DNA of 64,000 nt from Dichetophora obliterata (GCA_963920525.1 OY986438.1:193174962-193238961), one strand, 5' to 3'. Counted from the stretch's first letter, positions 11,393-23,900 are shown. Notes: generated from the sequence alone by a model not told the origin. Numbers and translations are program-made.

Positions 11393-11541
11393 AAATTTTT
11401 TTAGCTAAAAGATCTGTTAAAAAAAATCTATATATTTGCCAATATCCAATGGCTATTAAATATTGACACATTGGCCCATATGAATAAAAGTACCAGTTCA
11501 ACAATTCAAAATAAAAAAACTTCAAAAGTAGTTAGCTTATA

Positions 11542-12120
11542 GGGCTGTTCACATTTCAAACCGCTCATCAAATCGATCATCAACTGATTTAGGGCTGTTC
11601 ACATTTCAAACCGCTCATCAAATCATTTGTCAAATCGTTTGACCACAAAAGTGTTCAGACTCATCAAATTTTTCATCAAATTTCATTTTATCTTGAACAC
11701 CGAAGTAAGCACATCGCGATGACGGAAAATTATTAATACCACTTGTTATTAAAATCGTATTGGAAGAAGAATAAATTATTTTATAAATTATTATAAATTA
11801 TTTGCAACAGTTATTTATTATTATTTTGCTATTATTTTCTTCCGCTCCCTCTTTTACCGCGATGTGCTCAGGTTGAAAACTTTTTAGAACTGATAAAATC
11901 GTACTACACAATTTGACGAGTGTTCACACTCGTCAAATCATTCGTCAAATCAGCAGAAAAATCAAAAAATTTTGATTTTCATCAAACGATTTGACCAACG
12001 ATTTGATGAGTGTTCACACTCGTCAAATCGCCATCAAATCCATACAAATTCTGTTGGTCAAATCATTTGCCAAATCAGTTGATGATCGATTTGATGAGCG
12101 GTTTGAAATGTGAACAGCCC
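11542..12120. mobile_element. MITE-A copy 2, complete, with 5-bp target duplication
   Basis: The ends are GGGCTGTTCACATTTCAAAC and the inverse GTTTGAAATGTGAACAGCCC. TTATA flanks both sides (11,537-11,541 and 12,121-12,125); because the end may include part of it, the duplication could be as short as TA. The inside is packed with CATCAAATC/GATTTGATG in both orientations. The left terminus occurs twice, at 11,542 and 11,592. There is no transposase. Confidence 0.85.
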
Positions 12121-12461
12121 TTATATGAAAAAATGCTCTTTACTACACTACAAGAAACAGCTGTTTCGAACTTTCTACAAATAAGCCGGATTGGTATGAA
12201 TAAAAGTAGTGTTTGCTATTGATTTTGAGTTGTAAGTTTAATGGCATACTACAAGTTTGTAGTAAATTATTTATATATATTAAATTCATTGAATTTATTT
12301 AATTGGATATTTATTTGGGCAGGCAAAAAGATGATTTGTTGAAGTTGAAAGCAAGATACAAACATGGCAATCGGCCAAGAACTGGAGGACTTTTGCAGTT
12401 GTGCAGTTGAGTTTTCGTGAAAACGCCCATATCACTTTTCAAAGTTGTCAAAATTTTTAAT

Positions 12462-12718
12462 GGGTATTCACGATTCAGTGTACTTGCCTGTGCATTTGAG
12501 GACTTGTGCAGTTGTGCAGTTAGGTTTTCGTGAACACACCACCATCACTATTTCAAAGTGATGTCAAAATTTTTCAATGAACACAAGTGCACAAGTCCTT
12601 AAGTTTATGACTTGCATAGAAAAGCACTTGTGCAGATTTTTGACATACGTACATTTTGTTTTTGTTAAGTGCACAAGTCCTCAACTGCACTGGAAAGTGC
12701 ACTAAATCGTGAATACCC
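12462..12718. mobile_element. MITE-C, 257 bp, inverted-repeat element
   Basis: The left end GGGTATTCACGATTCAGTG is inverted at the right as CACTAAATCGTGAATACCC. Similarity continues inward (GAGGACTTGTGCA / TGCACAAGTCCTC). A partial copy of its internal segment (GCAGTTGTGCAGTT...TTTTCGTGA) precedes it at 12,390-12,445, so a tandem or truncated copy lies alongside. No gene is present. Confidence 0.75.
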
Positions 12719-12911
12719 CTTATAAAATTTACCAGCTGCGACGAAAATATATCACATTTTTGTAGTAAATGCTACTTTCGAAGTTAGTAGTCATATAATT
12801 TCGAACTAAATTTTTATTCATACCGAATCCAAGCTTTTTTGTAGCACTTTCCTTTTTGGTAGTTACTAAATACAAATTGCTGAAGATGCTATTTTTTATT
12901 CATATGGGCCA

Positions 12912-13122
12912 TTGTTTTAAAGATAACGAAATTATCCGTTAGAAAAAGATATAAATGTAGAAATATTTTTCATTTTATAAAAGTTATCTAATTATATATA
13001 CTTTTTATTACTGATAAGCCCGTTATTTTCTCCTGAAGTATCTCTATTAATATGCAAAAAAAATATTTTATTATAAAATCCTACAATTCAGCCTTTCAGT
13101 TGATATGTAAATGTATTCATTG
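12912..13122. other. AT-rich spacer
   Basis: No gene or element was recognised between the nest of MITEs and the palindromic element at 13,123. Confidence 0.4.
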
Positions 13123-13256
13123 TCCCATTATTATAGTCAAAATAAAGTGAACTTTAAATTTAGTATAAGCATTTTTGACAGTTTTTCAATTTAATATGCT
13201 GTCAAAAAGCTTGCACTAAATTTAAAGTCGACTTTATTTTGACTATGATAATGGGG
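13123..13256. mobile_element. Palindromic short element P1, 134 bp, 5-bp duplication
   Basis: The two halves are inverted copies of about 55 bp: CCCATTATTATAGTCAAAAT at the left and ATTTTGACTATGATAATGGG at the right. CATTG flanks both sides (13,118-13,122 and 13,257-13,261). The inner arm GACTTTAAATTTAGTG...AGCTTTTTGACA is shared with the element at 49,077-49,212. It is a non-autonomous foldback element. Confidence 0.85.
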
Positions 13257-13572
13257 CATTGTTTTTAAAAATCCTAAAAAAATATTATTTGCTTAGAATT
13301 ATATTTGAGCTTAATGCCAAATAAGTTGATGGAGCAACAGGTTGCAACAAAAACAAGTATATATTTTTTTTATATATCACAAGATCTTTAACAAAGTATC
13401 GCATAATCAATGGTAAAATTTACTCTACATGCAAAAAAAAAGCAAAAATTAAAAAATTTCATATGTTTTTTATTGTGAGCATTCAACAAAAAAGGTAAAT
13501 AAATAAAATACAATACAATTATAATAAATATGTTTTAGAATAAGTATTCCGTTAATGAAGAAAAAAACGTAA

Positions 13573-14600
13573 TAGGGGTATATTTACTTTGTCACTCCGT
13601 TTGTAACGGCGTGGCCGGTATAGAAAAGTATATATATTCTTGATCAGCATCACCTTCTGAGACGATTTAGCCATGTCCTTCTGCCTGTCTGTGATCACGA
13701 CCGGTATAGAAAAGTACATATATTCTTGAACAGCATCACCTCTTCAGTTGATTTAATCATCTCCGTCTGTCCGTCTGTCTGCCCATCTGTCTGTCTGTGA
13801 TCACGATAACAGTCTTAATTTTACAGCTAACGTAACGAAATTGTGTATATGTGACCTTCTCCGAGAAAAGAGACCTAGTGTGTCAAAAAACGGGTTTGGA
13901 CTTAAGAGTGGATTCTGGTACCTAAAAGGGTGTAGAATAAGATGAAATGAATTAGATTTCAAAGTCGGCACCCAATCATAACTAACCATACTAAATCGCA
14001 TCTCCCAACTGAAGACACGTTCACAGTGATAATGCGCTATGAAACTTTAAATGCGTTTTTCTCAAAACTTCATTTTCACACACTAGGTCCCTTTTCTCGG
14101 AGAAGGTCACATATAAAGCTTTTTATTCAAAAATGGAGGTCAAGTTCGAAAATGAGCCAAATCGGATGACAACCACGCCTACCTCCCAAACAAAGTGACT
14201 TAACCAAAACGGTAAAATCTCTTTAAATTCCACAAAATTTAATCAAATGTCTTCAAATTTTGCACCTTAGCTTAAGCAATTAATATCAAATTTTAATATG
14301 AAATTTGTAAAAATCAGAAGGAAATTACTTCTACCTCCCATACAAAAAACTTAATCAAAACTGTAAAATCTTTTTAAATTCCACAAAAATTAATCTTATC
14401 ACTTCCAATTTTGCACAAAGCTTTAACCTTTAAGATGCTCTTTGATTATGAAGTTTCTAAAAGTCGAATAAAAATCACGTCTACCTCCCATACAAAGTGA
14501 GTTTACCAAAACGGTAAAATCTCTTTCAATTTATGTACTTTAAGTATTAAATTTGGAAAAATTGAATGAAAACCACAACCAGTGATTTAAATGCGCTTGT
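13573..14600 (+). repeat. Dispersed fly intergenic repeat, copy 1
   Basis: The head GGTATATTTACTTTGTCACTCCG...TATATATTCTTGATCAGCATC and a TCTGTCTG tail occur twice here (13,575-13,680 and 13,702-13,805) and once at 15,165-15,320. After it come three diverged units of about 150 bp (from 14,165, 14,331 and 14,481), each starting CTACCTCCCATACAAAGTGA and running through GGTAAAATCTCTT...CCACAAAA. I know this kind of sequence as a common intergenic repeat in flies; the naming is from memory. A 270-bp element splits it at 13,846-14,115. Confidence 0.65.
13846..14115. mobile_element. MITE-F, 270 bp, inserted in the dispersed repeat
   Basis: The ends read TATATGTGACCTTCTCCGAG and the inverse CTCGGAGAAGGTCACATATA. 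The inverted repeats extend about 40 bp with one or two mismatches, through GACCTAGTGTGTGAAAA. The related repeat at 15,353-15,372 reads AATGTATAAGCTT at this point without the insert, so TATA is the likely target duplication. A 66-codon minus frame covers it and is not coding. Confidence 0.85.
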
Positions 14601-15164
14601 TTTTTATGCCATTGAAGGCTTCGAATTTTTCTTATTTTTTGGTGGTTTTCCCCATTTCATATTTTCCCCATTTTTAGTGGATTTTTTAAGGTGTCCCACA
14701 ACCGGGAACAAATTTTATTTTGGACGAAATTAGCCCTGCATAAAATTTGTCGTACAATTTTTCTGGTTTACTAAATCAATATAATTACTTCAGCAAAAAT
14801 GTAGCTTATTGATAAACTTTCCATTGCTTTATGTCCATATGTCCATATATCATAAAATGATTTTCAAATTTTTTACAATTTACATTTGATCAAAAGTTAT
14901 GAGCCACAAACCTAACGTGTCCCATAACCGGAGACACTCCCTTACCTATCTCAATCATTAAAAGCTTTTTAGAATGATATAATGTTCTGATCTAGTAATT
15001 TTTTTTGTATCAACTAATGTAGTCTTGGGAACACAACAAAAGAAACAACACCAAAAAATTAATTTTTGATAAACTAAAAATCTATTCACTAAAAAAACAA
15101 TTGTCGATATCTTTCATATTTATACCCCCCCCCCCCACCCGCCACGCCTATAAAAATAAGAAAA
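14601..15164. other. Intergenic stretch with paired GTGTCCCA(C/T)AACCGG and a poly-C run
   Basis: GTGTCCCACAACCGG (14,692) recurs as GTGTCCCATAACCGG (14,918), suggesting a decayed repeat of unknown type. At 15,127 there is a run of 13 C with one A after it. No protein was recognised. Confidence 0.4.
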
Positions 15165-15830
15165 GGGGTATATTAACTCTGTCACTCCATTTGTACCGCC
15201 GATAAGAAAACGTAGCAGGTATAGAAAACTATATATATTCTTGATCAGCATCCCCTCCTGTGTCGATTTATCCATTTCCGTCAGTCTGTCTGTCTTTCCG
15301 TCTGTCCATATGTCACGATAACAACCGTAATTTTAGAGCTATCGAAATGAAATTCAATGTATAAGCTTTATATAAAAAAATACAGTTTGGTAATGAGCCA
15401 AAACAGATGAAAACCACGCCTACCTTCCATACAAAATGACTTTACCAAAACAGTAAAATCTCTTAAAATTTCACAAAAATTATTCTGATGACTTAAAATT
15501 TTGCACATAAGCTTTAACCCTTAATGTGCCCTTTGAGTATGAAATTTGTAAAAATCTAATGAAAACCACGTTTACCTCCCATACAAAGTGACTTTATAAA
15601 AACTTAATGAAAATATCCTTAAATTCCACAAAAGATGAAAAAATCACATCCCATACAAAGTGACGTCATGATAATAGAAAAACCTTTCAAAATTCCAAAA
15701 ATATTAATGTTTAAACTTGATATTGTGCACATAAGTTTTAATACTTATATAAAAATTACTTTGAGTTTCAAATGTAAACTATTTGGATAAAAACCACGCC
15801 TTATAAAAGTTATGTCTCCAAAAGAGTACA
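15165..15830 (+). repeat. Dispersed fly intergenic repeat, copy 2
   Basis: It has the same order of parts as copy 1: GGTATATTAACTCTGTCACTCC, TATATATTCTTGATCAGCATC, TCTGTCTGTCT, then units carrying ACCACGCCTACCTTCCATACA, and GTAAAATCTCTTAAA, about 130-150 bp apart (15,410, 15,565, 15,640). It lacks the 270-bp insert, so it serves as the empty-site reference for MITE-F. Confidence 0.65.
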
Positions 15831-17772
15831 ACATTCAAGACGTCGAATTAACTAAAATACGAACGTGTATTTTAACTTCGATCCATTCAAAGATAATTCC
15901 TCACTAGTTTATGTATTATTTCATATTTAACAAGCAAAACAATTTGAGTTGCAAAGGAGGCCTTCATGGCCTTAAATCAATGCAATGGAAATTGGTGAAA
16001 ATGTTGCGATCTTGAACATTTTCAGAACTTTTTATATTTGTAAATTGACCACCCTTTTCTTCTTGCGAGTCTTCAAAGTAGTTTTTTGTACCCTGGCTTC
16101 ATTAACCAATATTTTACCGACTTTGCGAAAAAACATACGTATTTTGAGTTTTAACATCGAACCAATCCTTTCACTATAATCGAGTAATATCCTTATTTTG
16201 TGCATCTTTTTTGAGGTACCCCTTTCTTAACAACCGCCATTTTCTGAGTTTGGTTGAGTTTTGAGTTTTAAAAAAAAATTTGTTGTAAGTTCTGTTCTAC
16301 ATTTTAAATAGTTTGTCCCTTTCCGTAACTTTATTTCCAACTTAAAATCGATCGATTGATTCTTATATGTGACATCCAACATTTCGATGCGCAGACTTTG
16401 GGCAGCCAGAAAATCCTGTCGATGATGACGCATTCATCGGAATTTATTTTATTATGATTTTTTTTATCCAACGAATCAGTTTTCAGCTCTAGGACTGAAC
16501 TGCAATGCATGTCTGTCAATTGAACTCTAGCATTACGGGTTCACGAGGGGTTGAGGACATAGAAGATGAAGTTTATAGAGTAATTTTTTTGGGATAACAG
16601 GCCGCTATCATACATATGCAATCGCTGTCAAACATTAACAACAAAAAGAACTACAACAACATAGTCTGATGCTCGTGTACGTCTGGAATCATGTGGCAGC
16701 ATATTAAATTGGGTATCCTGGAATCCGGCAAGTAAGAATCTGCAAACAAAAATAAACAAATATCTTAGAGGCATTTATTTTGGATTCGATTTTTTTTATA
16801 TTTTTGCAAAATTTACAAAATACGTATGTTTGACGTTGCTAAGGAGGCAATATATTAGAGGGTGGCCAACTTTTGTATTAAAACCCCCAAAGAAGAGGGT
16901 GTTCAAAAATAATTCGAGAAAAACGCGTGTCACAGACTGTCAGGATGATTAAATTGATGTGGTCCGTTATGGTTGTTTGGGTGAAAGTGGTCGGGTGGTT
17001 ATGCGCTGTACAGGAAGCGATGAAGTGGATGGTTCTGCTGTGGCACGCGTCAAAGGATGCTTTTATTTGATGTGCTGTTTTATTTTGTGTTTTGCGAAAT
17101 CAGATAATTGCGTTTATTGTTGTTCAAAGGAATGATTACAACGTCAACACCAACGGAACAGATTCAATAAAAAAACATATAAATAAATAAATTGCTCATC
17201 TGATGGTCTAAGCAGGAGCTCTTAAATTAAGCAACTGTGGGGTATGCATCATGGGTTGCAGAAAGGGTGACGCATTTATTAACAGGATATAAAAAAAAAT
17301 ATAAATTTCAGGAAAAATTATAATTAAAGTTTGAAATTGAGTTGGGTTTTGAGTTTGAACTGGAACTTGAACTATAGCTAGAAATAAAGCTCATGTTAAT
17401 AGTGGACAAAAAAAGAATTATTGAAAAAAGTTCTGAAATTCTTTGTGAATAGCATTCATATGAATAAATAAATTGATTCATTAAGATATGGAAAATGAAT
17501 AATTGAAATAAACAATTATTTAAAATTGAATGCGAATTAAAAATTATATTTATGAGTACACATTTTGCATTCATTTAATGCATTCTTTTCTTATTATTTC
17601 AACTTTTTATAAAGAAATTTAAATTGAATGTATTCATTTACAACTCTGGTGAACAGCGTAAGATTTTGTTCGATTTTGGATTTGAACATTCGCACGGAAC
17701 AAAAAATAGATGAATTAAATAAGAGTAGATTTATTGTAGTTCAGGTGATCAAGGTTGGCACATCCTAAAATT
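15831..17772. other. Intergenic stretch, no gene recognised
   Basis: Short frames at 15,985-16,179 (+), 16,227-16,519 (-) and 17,308-17,574 (-) have no family features. The last is Ser/Asn-rich and lies in low-complexity DNA. GC is slightly higher at 16,880-17,080. No element boundaries were found. Confidence 0.4.
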
Positions 17773-20380
17773 ATTATTTAATGTTAATGCTAATGTTGAT
17801 GCCAATTTTGATGCTAATGTTAATGTTAATGTTAATGTTAATGTTAATGTACATGTAAATGTAAATGTTAATGTTAATGATAATGTTAATGTTAGTGTCA
17901 ATGTTAATGTCAATGTTTCTGTTAATGTTAATGTTAATGTTAATGTTAATGTTAATGTTAATGTTAATGTTAATGTTAATGTAAATGTAAATGTAAATGA
18001 AAATGCGAATGCAATGCAAATGTTAATGTGAATGGTAATGTTAATGTTAATATAATTGAAAATTTAAATGTAAATTTTATATATGTTAATATTTATGTTA
18101 ATGTTAATGTTAATGTTAATGTTAATGTTAATGTTAATGTTAATGTTAGTGTTAATGTCAATGTTAATGTAAATGATAGTGTAAATGTTAATGTAAATGT
18201 TTATGTAAATGCTTATGTAAATGTTAATTTGAATATTAATATTAATATTTATGTAAATGTAAATGTATGTTAATGTCAATTAAAATGTTAATGGTTATGT
18301 TAATTTGAATGTTAAAGTTAATGTTTATGTTAAATTTAATGTTAATATTAATGTTATGTAAATTTAAATGTAAATGTAAATGTAAACGCAAATGTAAATG
18401 TAAAGGTTAATGTTAAAGTAAATGCTAATGTTAATGTTAATGCTAGTCTTTTTGTTAATGCTTATGTTTATGGTAATGTTTATGCTAATGATAATGTTAA
18501 TGTAAATGTAAATGTAAATGTTAATGTGAATGGTAATGTTGATGTAAATATAAATTTAAATGAAAATGTAAACGTTAATGATAATGATAATGTTCGTGTT
18601 AAAGTTAATGTTAAATTTAATGTAAATGTCAATGTTAATGTTAGTGTTGATGTTAATATTAATGTTTATGTAAATGTTTATGTTTATGTTTATGTTTATG
18701 TTTATGTTTATGTTTATGTTTATGTTTATGTTTATGTTTATGTTTATGTTTATGTTTATGTTTATGTTAATGTTAATGTTAATGTTAATGTTAATGTTAA
18801 TGTTAATGCTAATGTTAATGTCAATGTTAACGTTAATTTTAATATAAATGTAAATTTTAATGTCAGTGTGTATGTTTAGTTTTATGTGAATGTAAATGTT
18901 AATTTTAATGTAAATGTTGATGTAGATGTTTATGTAAATGTTAATGAAGATTTTAATGTTAATGGAAATGTAAATGTAAAAAATGTTAATGTTAGTGTTT
19001 ATGTAAATGTAAATAAATATATGTTAATGTTCATTTAAATGTTATTTTAAATGGTTATTTTAATGTTAATGTTTGTGTTGGTGTTAGTGTTAGGGCCAAT
19101 TTATCATTGCGAGTGTAAACTCTAGTCAAATTAAACCGAGTTTAACTCACCAAAATTGGACGTTTTATCTCGGTTTAGGCAAAAAAGAAACACATAATAT
19201 GGTAATTAAAGTCAATTTAAATCGTTTAAATTTGACAAATCCCACTGAAAAATTGGCCTTTAGTGTTAGTGTTAGGGTTAATGTTTATGTTTTTGTTAAT
19301 GTAAATGTTAATTTTAATGTTAATGTTAATGTTAATGTTAATGTTAATGTTAATGTTAATGTTAATGTTAATGTAAATGTAAATGTTAATGTTTATGTTT
19401 ATGTTTATGTTTATGTTAATGTTAATTTTAAAATAAATTCTAATGTTAATGAAAATATGTATTAATGTAAGTGTTAATGTTAAAGCAAATGTAAATGTTT
19501 ATGTAATTATTAATGTAAATGTTAATGTTAATATTAAAGAAAATGCTAATATTAATGTAAATGTTAATGCTTATGCTTATGAAAGCGCTTATGCGAATGT
19601 CAATGTTAATATTAATGTTAATGATAATGTTAATATGAATGGTAATGCTAATGTAAATGTAAATGTTAAAGTAAACGTTTATGTAAATATTAATGTTCAT
19701 GTTAATGTTAATGTTCATATTCATGTTAATGTTTATGTTCATATTAATTAACATATTAACATTAATATTAGTGTTTATTTTAATTTTAATGTTTATGTTT
19801 ATTTTTATGTTTATGTTTTTATGTTTATTTTTATTTTTATGTTAATGTTTATGTTTATTTTATGTTAATGTTTATATTTACGTGGCTGTCTATGTCTATA
19901 TCTATGCCTATGTCTATGTCTATTTCTATTTCTATTTCTATGTCTATGTCTATGTCTATGTCTATGTCTATGTCTATGTCTATGTCTATGTCTATGTCTA
20001 TGTCTTTGTCAATGTCTATGGCTATGTCTATGTCTATGTCTTTATTTATGTTTATGTCTATGCTTATGCGTATGTTTGTGTTTACGTTTATGTTTATGTT
20101 TATGTTTATGTTTATGTTTATGTTTATGTTTGTGTTTGTGTTTGTGTTTGTGTTTGTGTTTATGTTTATGTTTATGTTTATGTTTATGTTTATGTGTATG
20201 TTTATGTGTCTGTCTCTGTCGATGTCTATGTCTATGCTTGTGTTTATGTTTGTGCTTATGTTTGTGTTTATGTTTTTGATGATATTTATGTTAATGTTAA
20301 TGTTTATGTTTATACTTATGCTAATGTTTATGTTAATTGTAATGATAATGTTAATTTTAATATAAATGTTAACGTTCTAC
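17773..20380 (+). repeat. Giant hexanucleotide block 1 (GTTAAT, GTTTAT, GTCTAT)
   Basis: About 2.6 kb of almost uninterrupted 6-bp units. GTTAAT/GTAAAT dominate at 17,780-18,640, GTTTAT at 18,670-18,765, GTTAAT again at 18,766-19,085 and 19,265-19,760, then TTTATG, TCTATG (19,890-20,040) and TTTATG/TTTGTG (20,060-20,260). Because the unit is a multiple of three, all frames are open and spell dipeptide repeats such as (NV), (YV), (MF) or (MS). Frames of up to 168 codons here are therefore not evidence of genes. Domains of one sequence suggest repeated local expansion. Confidence 0.95.
19092..19260. mobile_element. Short inverted-repeat element inside the hexanucleotide block
   Basis: 169 bp of unique sequence sits in the repeat, with ends AGGGCCAATTTATCA and the inverse TGAAAAATTGGCCTT. 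Inside are a GTTTAA-rich half (CCGAGTTTAACTC) and another (CAATTTAAATCG). Both flanks read GTGTTAG, so the target duplication cannot be told from the microsatellite. It probably inserted after the block had formed. Confidence 0.65.
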
Positions 20381-20575
20381 ACATATAAATTCAAGACCCA
20401 TTGTCGCAGCTGTGACGACCCAAATGAAAACGACACACTGACCTACTTCCTGTGAACCTGCTGGGCCCTAACCAGGTCAAGATTAAGGGCGCTAGGTAAG
20501 CCCTTCTTTTGCAATGTAAAAGAACTCTCAACAGCCAATTCTTTGATTTAAGCAAATTATAATCAGCCCAATCAT
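20381..20575. other. Spacer of higher GC
   Basis: Unique-looking DNA follows the microsatellite. A minus frame at 20,391-20,639 has no recognisable motif and overlaps a MITE end. Confidence 0.35.
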
Positions 20576-20779
20576 GAAACAGTTTCTCCAGGGAGTTATA
20601 AAAGGGAGTTCCCGGTTTTAAGATAGCAGATGAAGACATATCATTTTTTTTATACTAATGAATATTGGCGGTTGATAAACAAAATTGCATTAAAAATTTC
20701 CAAAAAGTGTTTTAAACTTTATCCTAAAAATGGAAACTCCCTTTAACAACTCCCGGGAGAAAATGTTTCATGATTGGGC
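20576..20779. mobile_element. MITE-G, 204 bp
   Basis: The left end GCCCAATCATGAAACAGTTT is inverted at the right as AAATGTTTCATGATTGGGC. The inner arms GGGAGTTATAAAAGGGAGTT and AACTCCCTTTAACAACTCCC are also inverted copies. Total arm length is about 55 bp with a few mismatches. No coding. Confidence 0.8.
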
Positions 20780-20897
20780 CGAAAACTAAAGCTTGGAGAG
20801 CATAAAATTGGATAAATAAATTTTTTATAAAATGTTTGCAATGATAAAATGTTTGCAATGATAAAATGTTTTGTTGATATGATTTGTTTACTAATAC

Positions 20898-20988
20898 AAC
20901 AAATGGGAATGACCTTTTCAAGTTAATTTCTTTCTAAATACCACAAATGGGAATGACCTTTGCAAGTCAAATTCTTTCTAAAGAATTA
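20898..20988 (+). repeat. 44-bp tandem duplication
   Basis: ACAAATGGGAATGACCTTT...TTCTTTCTAAA occurs twice, 44 bp apart (20,899 and 20,943), with a few differences. Confidence 0.7.
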
Positions 20989-23900
20989 GCCTTTGTAACG
21001 AAAACCTAATTACTAAAAAAATTAAAACATTACAAGAATATGAGTCCGAGTCGAGACCAAGAAATCTTTTTATTATGACTTTCCTTCATTAGAATTTTTA
21101 GTGTTACTAAAATAGTTCAAATGTCACAAAATAATTAAAACTACTGTGCAATCAAGCAAACCGTTAGATAAATTTTTTCAAAATCATTCTTTTGTATATT
21201 GTAATTTAAAATTTACATCATTATAAATAGATTTTTTTATTCTATATATACTTAGCTGCTGGTATCTAGTATTTTAATATCGCTAATTTCAACTTTATTC
21301 AGACAATTTCAAAAACCTAAAATAAAAAGCAAATTGTCATAGATTACAACTTGATGGAAATGCATTTGAAGTACTACAAAAGATTGTTTAACATATTTGT
21401 ACTTTACTCCTCAGCACTTAAAAATGAAATAAAATGTTCACCCTTTCCTTCAATTAGAACGACATGATATACAGACTCCATAACTATAAAAGTAGCACCA
21501 GGGCACACCCCAGCAATACCAAGAGTGAAGATAAAAAAGAAAACATAATTTCATTTATATATTTATGCGCAGCTTCCTTACTTTGGACATCTTTAAAAAA
21601 GTGTGACATCTTTAACGCAATAATTTATTAATGTTTGTAACAAATCGAAACGAAAACCATGCCATGTGTAGGCCAATAGGCATCCCAAAATGGTAGCAAT
21701 TAACCATTAACTTCAAAAACACCCAAAACTATATTGCACATGTTCTGCATTTTATCGACCGATTTGTGCTGAACGCACAAAACCGAGATCGTGCTGACTT
21801 TTTATAGCTCTGTTTCCCTAGGGAGCAGCTTCTTCCTTCATACGTGAAACCTGAAAAAAAAAATTAAAAAAAAAATCAACCAACTGAGCAGGAAAGACAT
21901 TAAACCGCAAAAATTCCATGGAATGCATTTTAGGCGAGGGTGTTCTATGTTGTTAATGATAATGCATCCAAGAAAAAGACTGCCACACGTCATGCTCCAA
22001 AAGGCCCACAAAAAGGCAGATCAAAGCGTCACATCGGCTGTGCCTGGAATGAACTCGCACGATCTTGTGGGGGAAGCAAACAGAACGAACACAAGCTCCA
22101 AAGTGCACTTTTGCAGTTTGTTAGTATTTTGAGCAATATACATATGTATATAACTAGTGCCAGAGCTTCTGTACTGCTGGTATTTTTGGCTCCCATGCCA
22201 CTAAAAAAACATACATACATAATTGGGGAATATGACGAATAATGTTGTATTAATGTAAATTTGTTTTTTTTTTTTTGTATTTTTGTTTTGAATCTCTAAA
22301 CCAACTGCCAAGTCTTGATATATAGACTTAGATCTAAAGTGTTTTCTTAAGTCAGCGAAATAGGTTTGTTTGAGTGTTTTTGAAACATGCTCGCGATGAT
22401 ACTCTATATTTTTATCCAAACATTATGTGTCGAAGAGGCTATCAAGAGAATATTTATTGATTGATCAATCGTTGCATAGGGAATATCGAGCACGATCGCA
22501 CGTTTTATGTACGCGCCACATGGACATAACATAAAGAAGTCGTGTAGTCGTTTGTCGGTTCAATCACTCGGCTAAAGGTGGCTCGTGGTATCTTTTTCGA
22601 AATGGTTTAAAAACGTTAAATGGGTTTAGTTGTTGTTTAAGATTTCTTGTAGTCACCGATCAAAGGATTAATTAAAAACAACTCAATGAAAAAAAACTCA
22701 AGTGAATGCTGTCCTGGGTTTCTCTGCGTTCTATTATAATTACGTATACGTAATTTTCAAATTAAGTTTTGAAATCTATGTATTGGCTTTATTTTTTGGA
22801 GATATTTGTGATAACGTTAGTTGGTTGAGAGATAAGCCAGAGAATAATGCTAAAAAAAATTTGTTTTTTTTTTGCACTAAAAAATTTACTTTGATGAAAT
22901 GATATAAAACAAGAGATTAAGCCCGTAATTTCAAGTGGTAGGAAAAATCGCAAAAAAAAAATTAAAAATGTCCTTAAATTTCGCAATGCAAAATTTGGCA
23001 AAGTTAAATTGACGAGCATCAAATTTTGCTTTATTTGAGTATAATACATATATTTAAAATGTGTTTTGTAATAAGTGAGATATGATTGCTCTATCAATAT
23101 GCAATTAAAAAATATTTCTCTACTCGAATCACATGATTCTTGAGAGTTGCCGCGCCTACTTTTTAAATTTTTTTAAGAATTTCCGGAGTTTTGTGTGATA
23201 AATCATGTCTTATTAGTTTAAAGATTTTCACTAAGTTGTCTACATACAAAAATACAAACAATGCTATGTGCCATTTTTTCAAATAGATACTTTCTTTAAT
23301 TTCATAACATGCCACTGTATCAGATTGTTTACATAAAATTTGTTTTTATACCTACATATAAAAATTAATTTTTATATAGCCCTAAAAAATGTCATCACAT
23401 GTCACAGTAATCCATTTAACGCCATCTTGTATGAGGTTAGCATGTTGGTTGGGAAAAAATTATTCAAAATATTGCTACGGATAATGCAATAAATGTTTGC
23501 GAACGTGCCGAAAGAAGTTTTCTTTTTTTTTTTTATTAAACTTGCTACATGTCGCTTATTGTTCGAACTCAATAGGTTCAGTGCATTTTTCAAGCAGTTG
23601 ACTCCTTAACGTTGTAGCATTCTACATGAGTGTGTTACACGAACGACCTTCATGTTTTTTTTATATCGCAACATTTGTGGAATAACGTTAAGCCAACACA
23701 GAGTTGCTATCAGTGAATATTTTTTTTTTATTAAATCCACTTCCTCGAAAAGCTTCACACACTCTATAACACATGAATTGTGTTCGATTTTATGTCAACC
23801 ACTTCATTGAGTACATGACGGTGCTTACAGTTGCCACGGTTAACCAGAGCAAAACCATCAACATGATTATGTTTAAGCAACATGTTTGCCCGAATGTATG

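Larger units (their letters stand above)
11472..12911. mobile_element. Outer inverted-repeat element hosting two other MITEs
   Basis: It begins TGGCCCATATGAATAAAA at 11,472 and ends with the inverse TTTTATTCATATGGGCCA at 12,911. Subterminal pieces 'GGATTGGTATGAATAAAAGT' (12,189) and 'TTTTTATTCATACCGAATCC' (12,812) are also inverted relative to each other. Without the two insertions (11,542-12,120 and 12,462-12,718) the element would be about 600 bp. It has no coding capacity. The target duplication is unclear. Confidence 0.7.

Noticed and set aside
17774..20388. Many open frames of 67-168 codons encoding NV, YV, IN, MF or LC dipeptide repeats
   Set aside because: They follow from a hexanucleotide unit with no stop codon. 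The same stretch is open in several frames on both strands.
21923..22242. Lys/Arg-rich frames with higher GC
   Set aside because: Two overlapping frames of similar length and no recognisable domain. Not enough to call an exon.
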